Positions 28,811 through 37,157 are shown, numbered from the stretch's first letter. The stretch: 64,000 bases of DNA from Allomuricauda sp. (GCF_002699205.1 NZ_PABT01000035.1:186001-250000); one strand, 5' to 3'. Made by a program: numbers and translations. The notes: generated by a model from the sequence alone, not told the origin.

Positions 28811-28818
28811 CAAATGTA
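28811..28818 (-). promoter_or_regulatory. -7 promoter box TACATTTG for the lipoprotein at 28009-28773
   Basis: Read on the minus strand, TACATTTG matches the Bacteroidota -7 consensus TAnnTTTG and sits about 38 bp before the chosen ATG. I see no good -33 TTTG at the proper distance, so this is a partial match. Confidence 0.4.
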
Positions 28819-28907
28819 AAGGCAAGAACTGTTATTATCTTACGATTTTCCGTAATTGTCCTTTGTTCATTTATGCTTATTTTCCAAACACCAAAATAAT
28901 CAACCCT

Positions 28908-29735
28908 ATGTTCAAAAAGATGTCGTTCCTTGTCTTGGTTTTCTTCCACTGTGTCCTATTGGCCCAACATGGAGAAATCCAACTGGTTTCCTGGAACATC
29001 AGGGACCTTGGAAAGACCAAGAGCGCAGAAGAACTGAATGCAATTGCTGAAATCGTAAGGGATGCCGATATTCTGGCCATTCAAGAGGTAGTGGCCGGTT
29101 ATGGTGGCGCACAGGCAGTTGCCAAACTTACGGACATGCTCAATAGAAAGGGTGCCAAATGGGATTATGTGATCAGTGCCCCCACCAATGGCCCAAAATA
29201 CGTGACCGAGCGATATGCCTTTGTTTGGAAGACCAAGCACATAAAAATAAAAAATCGTGGTTGGCTCATTGCTGAACTTGATTCCCTGATAGATCGGGAA
29301 CCATTTTTACTGGAGCTATATACCCAAGGAAAAAAGCTCACCGTGGTCAATTTCCATTCCAGGCCATACAATAAAGACCCTGAAAGCGAGATCCGGGCAC
29401 TTTCCAACTATGTGATCGACTCCCTTGGGTCCAAGACCGCCCCGTTGATCATTGCCGGGGATTTTAATGTTGATGAAAAAATGTCCGTTTTCGATAGGTT
29501 GAAAAAATCAGGGTACCGATCGGCCATCAGTGATCAAAAGACCACATTAAAAAGAACATGTGACGGCACCGAGTACCTCAACCACCCCATAGACAACATT
29601 TTTTACTCCAAAAACATCCGGAAAATAAAAGGTGGGGTCCTTGATTTCGTAAGGTTTTGCGATGAGCTGGAAAAATCCAGGAAATTATCGGACCATTTAC
29701 CTGTGTTTTTAACATTTAGATTGGACCAAAAATGA
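28908..29735 (+). CDS. Exported endonuclease/exonuclease/phosphatase-family protein
   Basis: 275 residues from the ATG at 28908, which starts a good signal peptide (MFKKMSFLVLVFFHCVLLAQ); an in-frame upstream ATG exists at 28863. The EEP fold is clear: LVSWNIRDLG (metal-binding Asn), ILAIQEVV (catalytic Glu), YAFVWKTKHI, VVNFHSRPYN, PLIIAGDFNVDE (Asp/Asn pair) and SDHLPVFLTF (final Asp-His). The family includes DNases, sphingomyelinases and phosphatases. The signal peptide places it outside the cytoplasm, so a secreted nuclease for nutrient gain is plausible. Confidence 0.88.
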   Translation: MFKKMSFLVLVFFHCVLLAQHGEIQLVSWNIRDLGKTKSAEELNAIAEIVRDADILAIQEVVAGYGGAQAVAKLTDMLNRKGAKWDYVISAPTNGPKYVTERYAFVWKTKHIKIKNRGWLIAELDSLIDREPFLLELYTQGKKLTVVNFHSRPYNKDPESEIRALSNYVIDSLGSKTAPLIIAGDFNVDEKMSVFDRLKKSGYRSAISDQKTTLKRTCDGTEYLNHPIDNIFYSKNIRKIKGGVLDFVRFCDELEKSRKLSDHLPVFLTFRLDQK

Positions 29736-29744
29736 CAAGGCCAT

Positions 29745-29975
29745 TTAATCTTCCCAACCACACAGGGTCCTTCCCAATTCTTTAGCCTCGGACAAGCTTA
29801 CTTCATACGTTTTTGTGGAGCAATTGGACAGTCCCCTGCAGTACTTATCATAATGATATCGTTTACTGCTTTTCCCTTTGCATATATAGACTTTGGTCCC
29901 TAGACCTGAACCAGTATTGAAACCGACGAAGGCCCACAACAAAAGTATTAGGCCGGTTAATTTAGGTATCCCCAT
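29745..29975 (-). CDS. Small exported Cys/His protein
   Basis: 76 residues from the ATG at 29975, with a hydrophobic N-terminal segment (about 5-19) and a short exported or membrane-anchored domain. The domain has the pattern VYICKGKSSKRYHYDKYCRG with Cys32, His41, Cys46, Cys52 and Cys72, ending GRTLCGWE. Similar short proteins with a C-x8-H-x4-C pattern are common in Bacteroidota; disulphides or a metal site are likely. Its start overlaps the 3' end of the upstream HsdR-N-like gene by 14 bp, so it is translationally coupled to it. Function unknown. Confidence 0.7.
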   Translation of the reverse strand: MGIPKLTGLILLLWAFVGFNTGSGLGTKVYICKGKSSKRYHYDKYCRGLSNCSTKTYEVSLSEAKELGRTLCGWED

Positions 29976-31014
29976 AATAATCCACGGTTTGCAATAGTTC
30001 TTTCTCGTACTGATAGATATCATCCACGGTCTTGATCAAATGTTTTGTCTCCCGTTTTTCCGCATCGAAAATGCCCAGATATTTATTCCCTCCATTCAAA
30101 TGTAACCGACAAAGCGGCTTGCGGTTGTTATCATCCAACAAAATGCCAAAATAGGATTGGGTATCCCTGTGGACGATCCGCTCCACTGGAAGTTTCCTTC
30201 GTAAAATCGCCACCACGATCCTGTATCCCTCAAGCTCTTCCTCTGTGGTTTCCACCTTACTTGCCCTTTCAGGCTCCTTGTCCTCTTCCTGTTGTTTTTC
30301 AGCTTCTTTGTCCAATGCCGAGTTCAGCCGGTCGTTCACCTTTTCACTTATGGTCTGGGTAAAGGCCTTGCTTACCAAATCGGTAAATTCCCCCACTACC
30401 TTTTCAGTAAGCCGGCCTGAATATACCTTACCCGCAAATAACCGCACAAAATCCTGTGAGGGGGATTGCAGTTCTTCCGCGATCAACTTCTTTATCTCCT
30501 TGGTATATTTAAGGGAGCTCGCATTGTCCACAATCTCATCGATATTGAAATTGGATTTGTGGAACTTTGCGATCTCATGGATGGTATTTTCCTTTATCTG
30601 GGTTATATCAAACTCCAAAAAGGGCTTTTCGTCCATTATGTTGGTTGCCTCCAAATCCGTATAGAACCGGTATTCGATACCATTGGTCAACAGGGCAAAG
30701 CGTGTTTTTGTCGTATGGAAATACCGGAACAACTGGGAGTTGTGCGCATTCAGTTTTTCCTTCCAGTTCTTACATTCTATGATGATGATGGGCACTCCTT
30801 GTTGAAAAATGGCATAATCGACCTTTTCCCCTTTCTTCAATCCAATGTCCGCAACAAACTCGGGCACCACTTCAGTGGGGTCGAACGTGTCATAGCCCAA
30901 CAAATTGATAAAGGGCAGGACGAAGGCATGTTTGGTGGATTCCTCGGTATCGATCTGTTCCTTGAGTTTGACCACTTTCTCGGCCAGCATCCTAAGTTTG
31001 CTCTGAAGCTCCAT
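29962..31014 (-). CDS. HsdR N-terminal-like PD-(D/E)xK nuclease-fold protein
   Basis: 350 residues from the ATG at 31014; a leader from 31053 is possible but would overlap the upstream gene. The N-terminal domain (about 20-160) matches the type I restriction HsdR N-terminal nuclease domain: TKHAFVLPFINLLGYD, then the active-site pattern VDYAIFQQGVPIIIIECKNW (Asp67, Glu80, Lys82). A Glu/Lys-rich linker around 240-260 leads to a C-terminal domain (YRIVVAILRRKLPVERIVHR, YFGILLDDNNRKPLCRLH). No helicase, methylase or specificity subunit is nearby, so it is not a classical type I system. It lies in a tight operon with a Cas2-like protein and a small Cys/His protein. Confidence 0.85.
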   Translation of the reverse strand: MELQSKLRMLAEKVVKLKEQIDTEESTKHAFVLPFINLLGYDTFDPTEVVPEFVADIGLKKGEKVDYAIFQQGVPIIIIECKNWKEKLNAHNSQLFRYFHTTKTRFALLTNGIEYRFYTDLEATNIMDEKPFLEFDITQIKENTIHEIAKFHKSNFNIDEIVDNASSLKYTKEIKKLIAEELQSPSQDFVRLFAGKVYSGRLTEKVVGEFTDLVSKAFTQTISEKVNDRLNSALDKEAEKQQEEDKEPERASKVETTEEELEGYRIVVAILRRKLPVERIVHRDTQSYFGILLDDNNRKPLCRLHLNGGNKYLGIFDAEKRETKHLIKTVDDIYQYEKELLQTVDYYGDT

Positions 31015-31018
31015 AATT

Positions 31019-31288
31019 TTATAAATTTTGGGACAACCACTCCAGACTGTCACCGTTGAGATTATTGGATGCCCAATGCCCTTTCAGTCCAACAACCAAA
31101 AGTTCACTATCACTATCCATATATTTGACAAGTCTCTCCCTTAACAGTTCACAGGTATCACTGGAACATACGATCCAAACAGATTCCATACACTGGCAGC
31201 AACGGCCAATTCGTTTGATTTCCTCGATAAATCGGTGGTTCTTTTGAATTGGGGCCTGTAATTTATAGGAAACTAAAAAAGCTCCCAT
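31019..31288 (-). CDS. Cas2-like / SinR-family small protein
   Basis: 89 residues with a predicted ferredoxin-like fold: strand GAFLVSYKL, helix HRFIEEIKRIG, strand CQCMESVWIVCS, helix CELLRERLVKYMD, strand SELLVVGLKG. The pattern, including a central MESVWIV strand in place of Cas2's second strand and the SDSELLVV ending, is that of stand-alone SinR/Cas2-like proteins. No CRISPR array or cas1 is in the window. The stop is 4 bp from the start of the HsdR-N-like gene, so the two are co-transcribed. Role unknown; a nucleic-acid-related toxin or defence function is speculation. Confidence 0.72.
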   Translation of the reverse strand: MGAFLVSYKLQAPIQKNHRFIEEIKRIGRCCQCMESVWIVCSSDTCELLRERLVKYMDSDSELLVVGLKGHWASNNLNGDSLEWLSQNL

Positions 31289-31491
31289 GTCAAAAGCATT
31301 TTAATCTTTACATCCATTTTTATCGCATGTAATCTTCCAATCTGCACAGGACCAAAGGCCAAGAATCAACCAGGTTTTAACCCTACAACCTGTCATCCCG
31401 ACCTTAAATCCCTCATGCACTCCACTTATGGGAAGATGCTTGTCCTTTATTTGGATTGTTTTTCATTAATCCATACCAAACTTAGGCCTAT

Positions 31492-31525
31492 AAAAGAACA
31501 ATCCCTTACAGAAATCCGTAAGGGA
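31492..31525 (-). terminator. Rho-independent terminator after the 31602-32411 gene
   Basis: An 8-bp stem (31502-31509 with 31518-31525, TCCCTTAC/GTAAGGGA) followed on the minus strand by TTGTTCTTTT. It lies 77 bp past the stop of the gene at 31602. The rest of the 31289-31601 gap shows no gene. Confidence 0.6.
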
Positions 31526-31601
31526 AGATATAGTTATCCAATTCCAATAACCCAGGAATGCACAACATATCATTGGCAATGGTCAGCGCCCTAATGTTTA
31601 G

Positions 31602-32411
31602 TCAATTCTCATGAAAAAAGAATTCATGGAGCTCAATTAGGCTACCTCTTTTTATTTGGACAAGATCACGGGTATCCTTTAGAAAAATTCCCAAGGACCT
31701 TTCATTGTATACAAACTTCATTTCATCGGAATAATCGGTTACCAGGTACATATCCCCTTCCAACTTAAAAAAGGGAATTGTGTTTTTGCCCTTCACTTTG
31801 ACCCCTCTATTTACAATATTGCCTTTGACAATAACTTCTTCTATTTTGGCGGGGTCCGATCCAGAAGCTACCTTTACATATGAAACCATCATTTTGGTCC
31901 ATTCCGATTTATCCAACATGAACCATTTTACCTTACTAAAGTCGATACCGTACTCATTGATCCAACCATGGCTGGTGAAGCCTAAAAGGACATACTTTTT
32001 CCCGTTTAAAACTGGTTTATCTACCGGTTCAAATTCTTGAATCTTAAAGGTAATTACCGAGGCTGAGGACATATCCTTTAGCTTTTTGCCTTCAAAGTCC
32101 ACAGTTTTCAGTGAAAAGCTTGTCATCTGAGGGTAGTTGGACAGGACCCATTGTGTCGCAGTCAATTCCGCTCTTTCCTTCATCTGTTCAACAGCCGCTA
32201 CCCCCGTCCCTATCGCTGCCAAGGCCCCTACCGCTCCCGCAATCGCCGCACCATCATTTTGGGCCTTGGCCTGCTTGGGCACCAGAAGCCATATGAAAAT
32301 CGCCATCAAGGCGATAACTTTGAATTTATGGATCGGCCATGGGGTATACGGGGTCTTGGGGGATATAGGTGGAATATGGGAAAGCATTGGAGGTTTAATC
32401 AATCTTTTCAT
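31602..32411 (-). CDS. Hypothetical protein with N-terminal membrane/signal segment
   Basis: 269 residues from the ATG at 32411 (MKRLIKPPMLSHIPP); the first 25 residues are proline-rich, then a hydrophobic segment (FKVIALMAIFIWLLVPKQAKAQ) resembles a late signal peptide. A second small-residue-rich segment follows (AAIAGAVGALAAIGTGVAAV). The remainder looks like a soluble beta-rich domain (FTSHGWINEYGIDFSKVKWF). I do not recognise the family. Ends before a good terminator and is not obviously part of an operon. Confidence 0.6.
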   Translation of the reverse strand: MKRLIKPPMLSHIPPISPKTPYTPWPIHKFKVIALMAIFIWLLVPKQAKAQNDGAAIAGAVGALAAIGTGVAAVEQMKERAELTATQWVLSNYPQMTSFSLKTVDFEGKKLKDMSSASVITFKIQEFEPVDKPVLNGKKYVLLGFTSHGWINEYGIDFSKVKWFMLDKSEWTKMMVSYVKVASGSDPAKIEEVIVKGNIVNRGVKVKGKNTIPFFKLEGDMYLVTDYSDEMKFVYNERSLGIFLKDTRDLVQIKRGSLIELHEFFFHEN

Positions 32412-32509
32412 TGTAATCAATTTGATTTCCCCAATAATACAGCCTTCCAACTAGCTAACCTTACAGATATCTGCATGGAAAATTCAAATATTGGCCAATG
32501 GACGGTAAT

Positions 32510-33175
32510 TCAAATTTTCTCCTCCCGGATCATCTTGGCGATCAACTGATTGGTGTTCCTCGCCCCAAATTCATCGAATAGTTTACTGACCCTTTTATCG
32601 ATGGTACTTTCACTGTTGGGCGTAATGTTTTCCCTTTTGAACTTTTCCGATATCTCCCTTTTGGTAAGCCCGTCCGCCAAGCCCCGTAAGATCATCAGGT
32701 CGAACTCCTCCAGTTCAAATACGTTGTTGGAGACATTGAGATCGATTTGCGGTGACACATAGGTACGGTTATGGTAGGTCTCTTGGATGGCCTTCACCAG
32801 TTCCACCAACCCATTCCGTCCCTTGCATACATAACCGTCAATTTTTTCATCCTTGAACAGTGCATTGATCTTGACCGGGTTGTCGACCATGGAGTTGACG
32901 ATGACCTTTATATCGGGCTGTAGGTCCCTGGCGGCCCTGATCAATTCCAGGCCAGAGGTAAGCTTTCGTTCCACATGGTCACCCTTAAAATAAAGATCCG
33001 TGATCAACAGTTCAAAGTTCTCCTTCTTGCCCACGGCATACTTCAGACGATTAAAGGCCTTGTCACAATAGAGTTCCTCCTGAACGACCGGAATGCGCAA
33101 TTTGTCCCTGAGCATATCCGAAATACCTTGGTTGGTATCCTGAAAATCTTCGGCGATCAATACTTTTTTGTACAT
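32510..33175 (-). CDS. NarL/LuxR-type DNA-binding response regulator
   Basis: 221 residues. The receiver domain (about 1-130) carries the phospho-acceptor Asp60 in LLITDLYFKG, acidic residues at AED (9-10), and the Lys near VCKGRNG. The C-terminal HTH (about 150-215) reads LADGLTKREISEKFKRENI, then SESTIDKRVSKLFDEFGARN. It follows the histidine kinase gene by 11 bp and is its obvious partner. The regulated genes are not known. Confidence 0.92.
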   Translation of the reverse strand: MYKKVLIAEDFQDTNQGISDMLRDKLRIPVVQEELYCDKAFNRLKYAVGKKENFELLITDLYFKGDHVERKLTSGLELIRAARDLQPDIKVIVNSMVDNPVKINALFKDEKIDGYVCKGRNGLVELVKAIQETYHNRTYVSPQIDLNVSNNVFELEEFDLMILRGLADGLTKREISEKFKRENITPNSESTIDKRVSKLFDEFGARNTNQLIAKMIREEKI

Positions 33176-33186
33176 AACAGATCATT

Positions 33187-35130
33187 TTATGTGGGTATGG
33201 TAATATGGACCCTAAACCCGTCTCCCTTATCCGAATCAAAAATAACGGTTCCGCCAATGGCCTCAATACGCTTTTCCGTATTTCGCAGACCGTTCTTTCC
33301 ATTGAGCTCCTCCATGGAGGCTCCCCTGCCATTGTCCGAATAATTTACGGTCAGTCTGTGCCCGGTGTGCCTGAACCCTATGGTGACCATATCGGCGGCG
33401 CTGTGTCTGCCCATATTGATCATCAATTCCTGTACTACCTTAAAAAGTACTTTTTGGGACAAGGGTACCATATGGTCCCAGTCAACCTCCTTGGTTCCAG
33501 TGATGAAAAGGTTTGTCCCGCTCGGGGTCCTAAAGCGAAGCATTTCCAAAAATTCTTGTTTGAAAAGATGTCCCGTACTCACATCGTTGACCTCCCTGGA
33601 AAAATTTCGGCTTTGGTTATACAGGACATCCAACCGGTCCAACACCTTCTCTTTGTCCACATCACCTTGCAACATCAGCATGGCCTGGTTAAGGCCCGCC
33701 CCAAAATCATCATGTAGTTTTCTGGACATCTCAGCCTCCGTCAAAAGGGTGGCCTCCAACCGAGCTGTCCTGTTCTTCGCCTCTAAACTTTTTGTCCGTT
33801 GCCTGAAAAAATAAATGGCAAATCCCATTCCCATTATCAAAATAAAGGACCCCAGATAAGACTGTATTCTTCTGTTTCGTTCACGGGCCGCCAACAGTGA
33901 TTGCTCAGTTTTTTCTTTTTCCAATCGCAGGATGGATTCCTGTTTCAATTTATCATCATACTTGTACTTGGCAAATTGCGTCTTTACCTTCAACCCTGCT
34001 TGATAAAGACTGTCACTCAAAAAAATATAGCGGTTATGGATGTTGACATTTTCAGGCTCCAGTTGCATTAGAAACTTCAGGGCATCGGTTTCTGCCCTGG
34101 GTATGCGCAGCTGGCGTGAGATATCGATTACCGTATCAAAATAAGCTTTGGCAACATGGGGGCGGTCTTTCATGTAAAACTCCCCCAAATGGGTATAACT
34201 GGCTATCTGGCCCCGCTTGTCGGCATTCCGGGCCCTAAGGTCCAATGCCTCCATGAACGGCCCTACCCCAACATCTTTTCCGGACCGCCATTCGGCATAC
34301 GCCAAATTATCGACTATCCTCGCATACAGTCCAGAAGTATGGTCCAAAGAAGGATCCCGGATTATGGCCTGCAATATCCCAATGGCTTCATGATACTTCC
34401 CATAATCCATATAGGTAGCTGCCAAGTTGTTCTCAAAAGAAATCCTATCTTCAACGGAACCACTGTTATCTATGGCCATGGTATAATAGGATATGGCATC
34501 GTCGTAGTTCATCAATTTCCTATGGTCCGTTGCCAATACATTATAACATTGGACCATTTCTTTTTTATCCTTTGGCTCTTTAAAAAACTGTAGGGCCTCG
34601 GTCACCGTTTCCTTGCTACCAAAAAAATCATTTTGATTTTTTTGGAGCACTCCCATATACAATAGGCATTTTCCCACCCAACTACTATCATTAGCCAACG
34701 CAAAGTGGTTTTTGGCAGCGCTATAATTTTCAAAAGTTCTATTGTAGTCAGACTTGACTTGGTGATAATAATAGCCCATTAAGTAATACTGGAAAGCTTG
34801 TAGTCGCACGTTTCCGGTCCTGCCCGTATTTTCGATAAATATATCATGATAGTGAACCAAGCTATCATATTTACCTGCTTGGAATAGCAGGGAGCTCTTC
34901 TGGTACAGTAGCTTATCGCATATGGAGTCTCCTTGAAGGTTCTTGGCCAAGTACAATGCCCTATCTATGTTTTTCTCTCTTTCTTGGATTGAAAGATGTG
35001 GATCGATCGATCGATCATAGTAGCTATTGATACTATCATACTTTTCCAAGGTGGCCAAGGCATCCCTCTTGCCCGATGGGCCACAACAAACACAAATGGT
35101 CGGTAGGACAAGGAATAAAAACTGCTTCAA
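33187..35130 (-). CDS. TPR-containing membrane histidine kinase (HisKA_3/NarX type)
   Basis: 647 residues. The periplasmic sensor (about 25-410) is made of TPR-like helical repeats (NNLAATYMDYGKYHEAIGIL, IVDNLAYAEWRSGKDVGVG). A coiled coil and one membrane helix at about 425-441 lead to the kinase: phospho-His473 in RKLHDDFGAGLNQAM, N-box QELMINMGRH near 567-575, and G1 box YSDNGRG at 597. A TTG start is forced: the in-frame codon two upstream is a stop (TGA). The N-terminus (FLVLPTICVCC) looks like a signal peptide, possibly a lipoprotein one. Co-transcribed with the response regulator 11 bp downstream. Confidence 0.9.
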   Translation of the reverse strand: MKQFLFLVLPTICVCCGPSGKRDALATLEKYDSINSYYDRSIDPHLSIQEREKNIDRALYLAKNLQGDSICDKLLYQKSSLLFQAGKYDSLVHYHDIFIENTGRTGNVRLQAFQYYLMGYYYHQVKSDYNRTFENYSAAKNHFALANDSSWVGKCLLYMGVLQKNQNDFFGSKETVTEALQFFKEPKDKKEMVQCYNVLATDHRKLMNYDDAISYYTMAIDNSGSVEDRISFENNLAATYMDYGKYHEAIGILQAIIRDPSLDHTSGLYARIVDNLAYAEWRSGKDVGVGPFMEALDLRARNADKRGQIASYTHLGEFYMKDRPHVAKAYFDTVIDISRQLRIPRAETDALKFLMQLEPENVNIHNRYIFLSDSLYQAGLKVKTQFAKYKYDDKLKQESILRLEKEKTEQSLLAARERNRRIQSYLGSFILIMGMGFAIYFFRQRTKSLEAKNRTARLEATLLTEAEMSRKLHDDFGAGLNQAMLMLQGDVDKEKVLDRLDVLYNQSRNFSREVNDVSTGHLFKQEFLEMLRFRTPSGTNLFITGTKEVDWDHMVPLSQKVLFKVVQELMINMGRHSAADMVTIGFRHTGHRLTVNYSDNGRGASMEELNGKNGLRNTEKRIEAIGGTVIFDSDKGDGFRVHITIPT

Positions 35131-35146
35131 GGATCAAAGGTTAGTT

Positions 35147-35186
35147 TATAAAAAAATAAAAAGCCATGCCCAAATCCAGGCATGGC
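35147..35186 (-). terminator. Rho-independent terminator downstream of the small lipoprotein
   Basis: Perfect 8-bp stem GCCATGCC/GGCATGGC (35163-35170 with 35179-35186) followed on the minus strand by a T-rich tract (TTTTTATTTTTTT). It lies 20 bp after the stop of the 58-codon lipoprotein gene and just before the TTG start of the kinase gene, so the two are separate units or read-through is limited. Confidence 0.8.
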
Positions 35187-35206
35187 TCAAATTAGTAAAA
35201 TTATTC

Positions 35207-35383
35207 TTACTCAGAACCTCCTCCCGGTGGTGGTGGAGGTGGATCAGGGGTTGGATCTTGGTCATCACCCTCGGTTGCGACCCTATGGTATAGGGCCTCA
35301 GTCTCCGCAGCATCCGTATCGGAGCAGGAGAACAAGAACATATTCAATACAACGGCCAATAGGGCCAAATGGACTTTTCTCAT
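35207..35383 (-). CDS. Small proline-tailed lipoprotein (58 aa)
   Basis: ATG at 35383, stop at 35207. Lipoprotein signal MRKVHLALLAVVLNMFLFSC with Cys20, then a short mature part that ends in a run of six prolines and GGGSE. A strong terminator follows and an inverted repeat precedes it. Position beside a TPR histidine kinase suggests a membrane-stress or signalling accessory role, but this is only a guess. Confidence 0.7.
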   Translation of the reverse strand: MRKVHLALLAVVLNMFLFSCSDTDAAETEALYHRVATEGDDQDPTPDPPPPPPGGGSE

Positions 35384-35412
35384 CTTTATGAAATTTTAGG
35401 ATTGAACAAAGA

Positions 35413-35460
35413 GGTGGTTGTCCGGAATTTCCCGGAAATGATTTTTACCTTTCAACCACC
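35413..35460. promoter_or_regulatory. Nested inverted repeats upstream of the small lipoprotein
   Basis: Outer arms GGTGGTTG (35413-35420) and CAACCACC (35453-35460) are perfectly complementary; inner arms TCCGG (35421-35425) and CCGGA (35432-35436) form a second repeat. It lies 30 bp upstream of the lipoprotein ATG, where an operator or a 5' UTR structure would sit. The rest of 35461-35767 shows nothing I can call a gene. Confidence 0.4.
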
Positions 35461-35767
35461 GTTGAGTATTGGAGTACTCCGTTGCTGTTTGTGGAAAGAG
35501 AAAACTGCAGGCGACCGTATAGGCTACTTTCCAATGCACCTTGTACAGGTCGCACTACAGCATTCCATAAAAATGAATTTTCCGGAAAACCATGTGAGCA
35601 AGACATGGCGGATTCATTTTCTGGGACAAAGTAAATTGAAGTGCCGATCAAGATTGCAGACAAGGATCGGACTTGTAATGGACAAGTTTTAGACACCAAT
35701 GATATCAAGGGCTCACAAGCGAATCAGTTGAGAATCCATCCATGGGAATTTTGTATTTTTAACCATC

Positions 35768-36508
35768 ATGGGAGACAAAAGGATTGAAAATCTGGTCCAA
35801 GAAGTATTTAAAAAGGCCAAGCAGGAGACTGTTTCACACACGAGATTTGCCTTGGCCAGACATATCGCTGAAAAAACCAACCTGAGTTCCAAGACCCTGG
35901 AACGGGCCTATGACAAATATGTAAAAAAGACCAACCCCAATTACAAATTACAGGAAGATAGTATCGACCTGTTGTGCAATTACCTGGGGTTTGAAAATTT
36001 TTCCGATTATGTAAAACGGGCAATCACCCCTCCCGATACCAGTGGCACAGGGGAACCCAACCCTTCGGCAATCAAAAGTACCAAGCCCTTTTTGAGGATC
36101 CTTGCGGGCATACTTGCCATTGTGGGGATTTTATTTATCTGGTCTGTAAAAAGAGGGAATACACCAAGCCATGAAAACTGCATGACCTGGGCCGATTCAC
36201 TGTACATCCCCATTTCCTGTGACACAGGGTCCCTATCCAACTATGGCACACCGATCGTCCCCCTTGATCCGGTCAAATTGAAAAGTTTCAAAAAAGTGAA
36301 GGTCACCATGGCCACCCAGTTTTTTTCCGAACAGACCAACCAACCCCTAATTTGGTATTTCAAGGACCGTAATGGAGAAATGGAGTATTATACCGCTCCG
36401 GGTTTGCACCCCGTCAACGGCAGGACATTGAAGGCAATAACAGAGCATATGATCAATGAACATGTCCAATTGCACATCAATAGGGAAGAGTCTTTTTTAA
36501 AAGAGTAG
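35768..36508 (+). CDS. Hypothetical single-pass membrane protein
   Basis: 246 residues. The N-terminal part (about 1-90) is helical and charged (ALARHIAEKTNLSSKTLERA), with a possible helix-turn-helix-like stretch, then one membrane helix at about 108-126 (FLRILAGILAIVGILFIW). The C-terminal part lies on the other side of the membrane (PLIWYFKDRNGEMEYYTAPG). Family not recognised. The next 680 bp downstream hold only mobile-element debris. Confidence 0.65.
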   Translation: MGDKRIENLVQEVFKKAKQETVSHTRFALARHIAEKTNLSSKTLERAYDKYVKKTNPNYKLQEDSIDLLCNYLGFENFSDYVKRAITPPDTSGTGEPNPSAIKSTKPFLRILAGILAIVGILFIWSVKRGNTPSHENCMTWADSLYIPISCDTGSLSNYGTPIVPLDPVKLKSFKKVKVTMATQFFSEQTNQPLIWYFKDRNGEMEYYTAPGLHPVNGRTLKAITEHMINEHVQLHINREESFLKE

Positions 36509-36594
36509 CTATCTGCTATATTTCGGACTTTACGGAACAGGCTTAGGTAAAACTAAACGGCCATGCTCCACACATATTTAAAATGTATGGTCGG

Positions 36595-36865
36595 TTACTT
36601 CCGGCCCAATATAACCTTATCGATATAATGTTCCATATCAAAATCAACGAATCCAGTTATCATCGACCTATAGAGTGGATGATAACTGTTCAACTTTTGG
36701 TTGGAAATCCCTGGGAATAATTTATCTCTCTCCCTTTTTGAATGGTACCGGTATCTCTTGATAATCTATAAAGCAGGCCCCGTTAAAGATAACTTATAGC
36801 TGTTTTGGTCTTTTGTTTTTCGTACTTATCCAGAAACTGATTGAGAATGTTGACTGGACTCCCAT
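36595..36865 (-). pseudogene. Wrecked tyrosine-integrase remnant
   Basis: Read from 36865, the start STFSISFWIST matches the intact integrase of this window (44940-46211), then jumps to its middle region. Relative to that copy exactly 810 bp are missing, between two copies of CTTATCCA (45361-45368 and 46171-46178 in the intact gene; 36825-36832 here). A single-base frameshift follows; the next frame reads NSYKLSLTGPAL, a stop, then IIKRYRYHSK and KLFPGISNQKLNSY, which matches the integrase again. After that the sequence becomes unrelated (ending in HYIDKVILGRK and stop). It sits just outside the left att copy, as the end of an older element. Confidence 0.85.
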
Positions 36866-36918
36866 GGGTTTAGTATTAAATTGAACGAATTACAGACCCA
36901 AATGATGTCCTAAAACGA

Positions 36919-36955
36919 CAAAGCCTTACAAATCTTATTGATTTGTAAGGCTTTG
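36919..36955. repeat. 15-bp hairpin next to the left att copy
   Basis: Perfect 15-bp stem (36919-36933 with 36941-36955), loop CTTATTG. A matching hairpin stands at 46384-46420 next to the right copy. The two stems differ at two base pairs, each change compensated on the opposite arm, and the loops are reverse complements. Beyond each stem lies TTTGTTTTTGTTTAAACT. Likely a bidirectional terminator or recombination signal. Confidence 0.7.
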
Positions 36956-36973
36956 TTTTTGTTTAAACTTAAT

Positions 36974-36996
36974 GTGGGCGCTGAGGGATTCGAACC
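36974..36996. repeat. att site, left copy (23-bp direct repeat of tRNA-Val 3' end)
   Basis: Twenty-three bases beginning GTGGGCGCTGAGGG are identical to 46441-46463, which is the T-arm/acceptor part of the intact tRNA-Val gene. This is the classic duplication left by integrase-mediated insertion into a tRNA 3' end. Confidence 0.85.
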
Positions 36997-37046
36997 ATCC
37001 CTGCAACCCCTTGTTTTTATTGAGTTTATCCTTGCTTATGCTTTGG

Positions 37047-37060
37047 TTACTAACCGAATT
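37047..37060. repeat. 14-bp subterminal repeat, left copy
   Basis: TTACTAACCGAATT, identical to 46319-46332. The two copies lie inside the element 50 bp and 109 bp from the att repeats. Candidate arm-type integrase-binding sites. The right copy is also half of a 9-bp inverted repeat (ATTCGGTTA at 46291-46299). Confidence 0.5.
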
Positions 37061-37157
37061 ACAGATAATTTATAATACTCTACCTTCGTAGACTATAAAA
37101 TTAACCATAAAATATTAAACCGGCTTTTAGCGTGTCATTTTCCTTTTAAAAATTAAG

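Noticed and set aside
31019..31288. CRISPR-associated cas2
   Set aside because: No cas1 or repeat-spacer array is visible; the sequence fits the stand-alone SinR/Cas2-like proteins better.
35445..35708. An 87-codon open frame on the minus strand
   Set aside because: No signal peptide or domain that I recognise, and an overlapping frame exists on the other strand; not enough support to call a gene.
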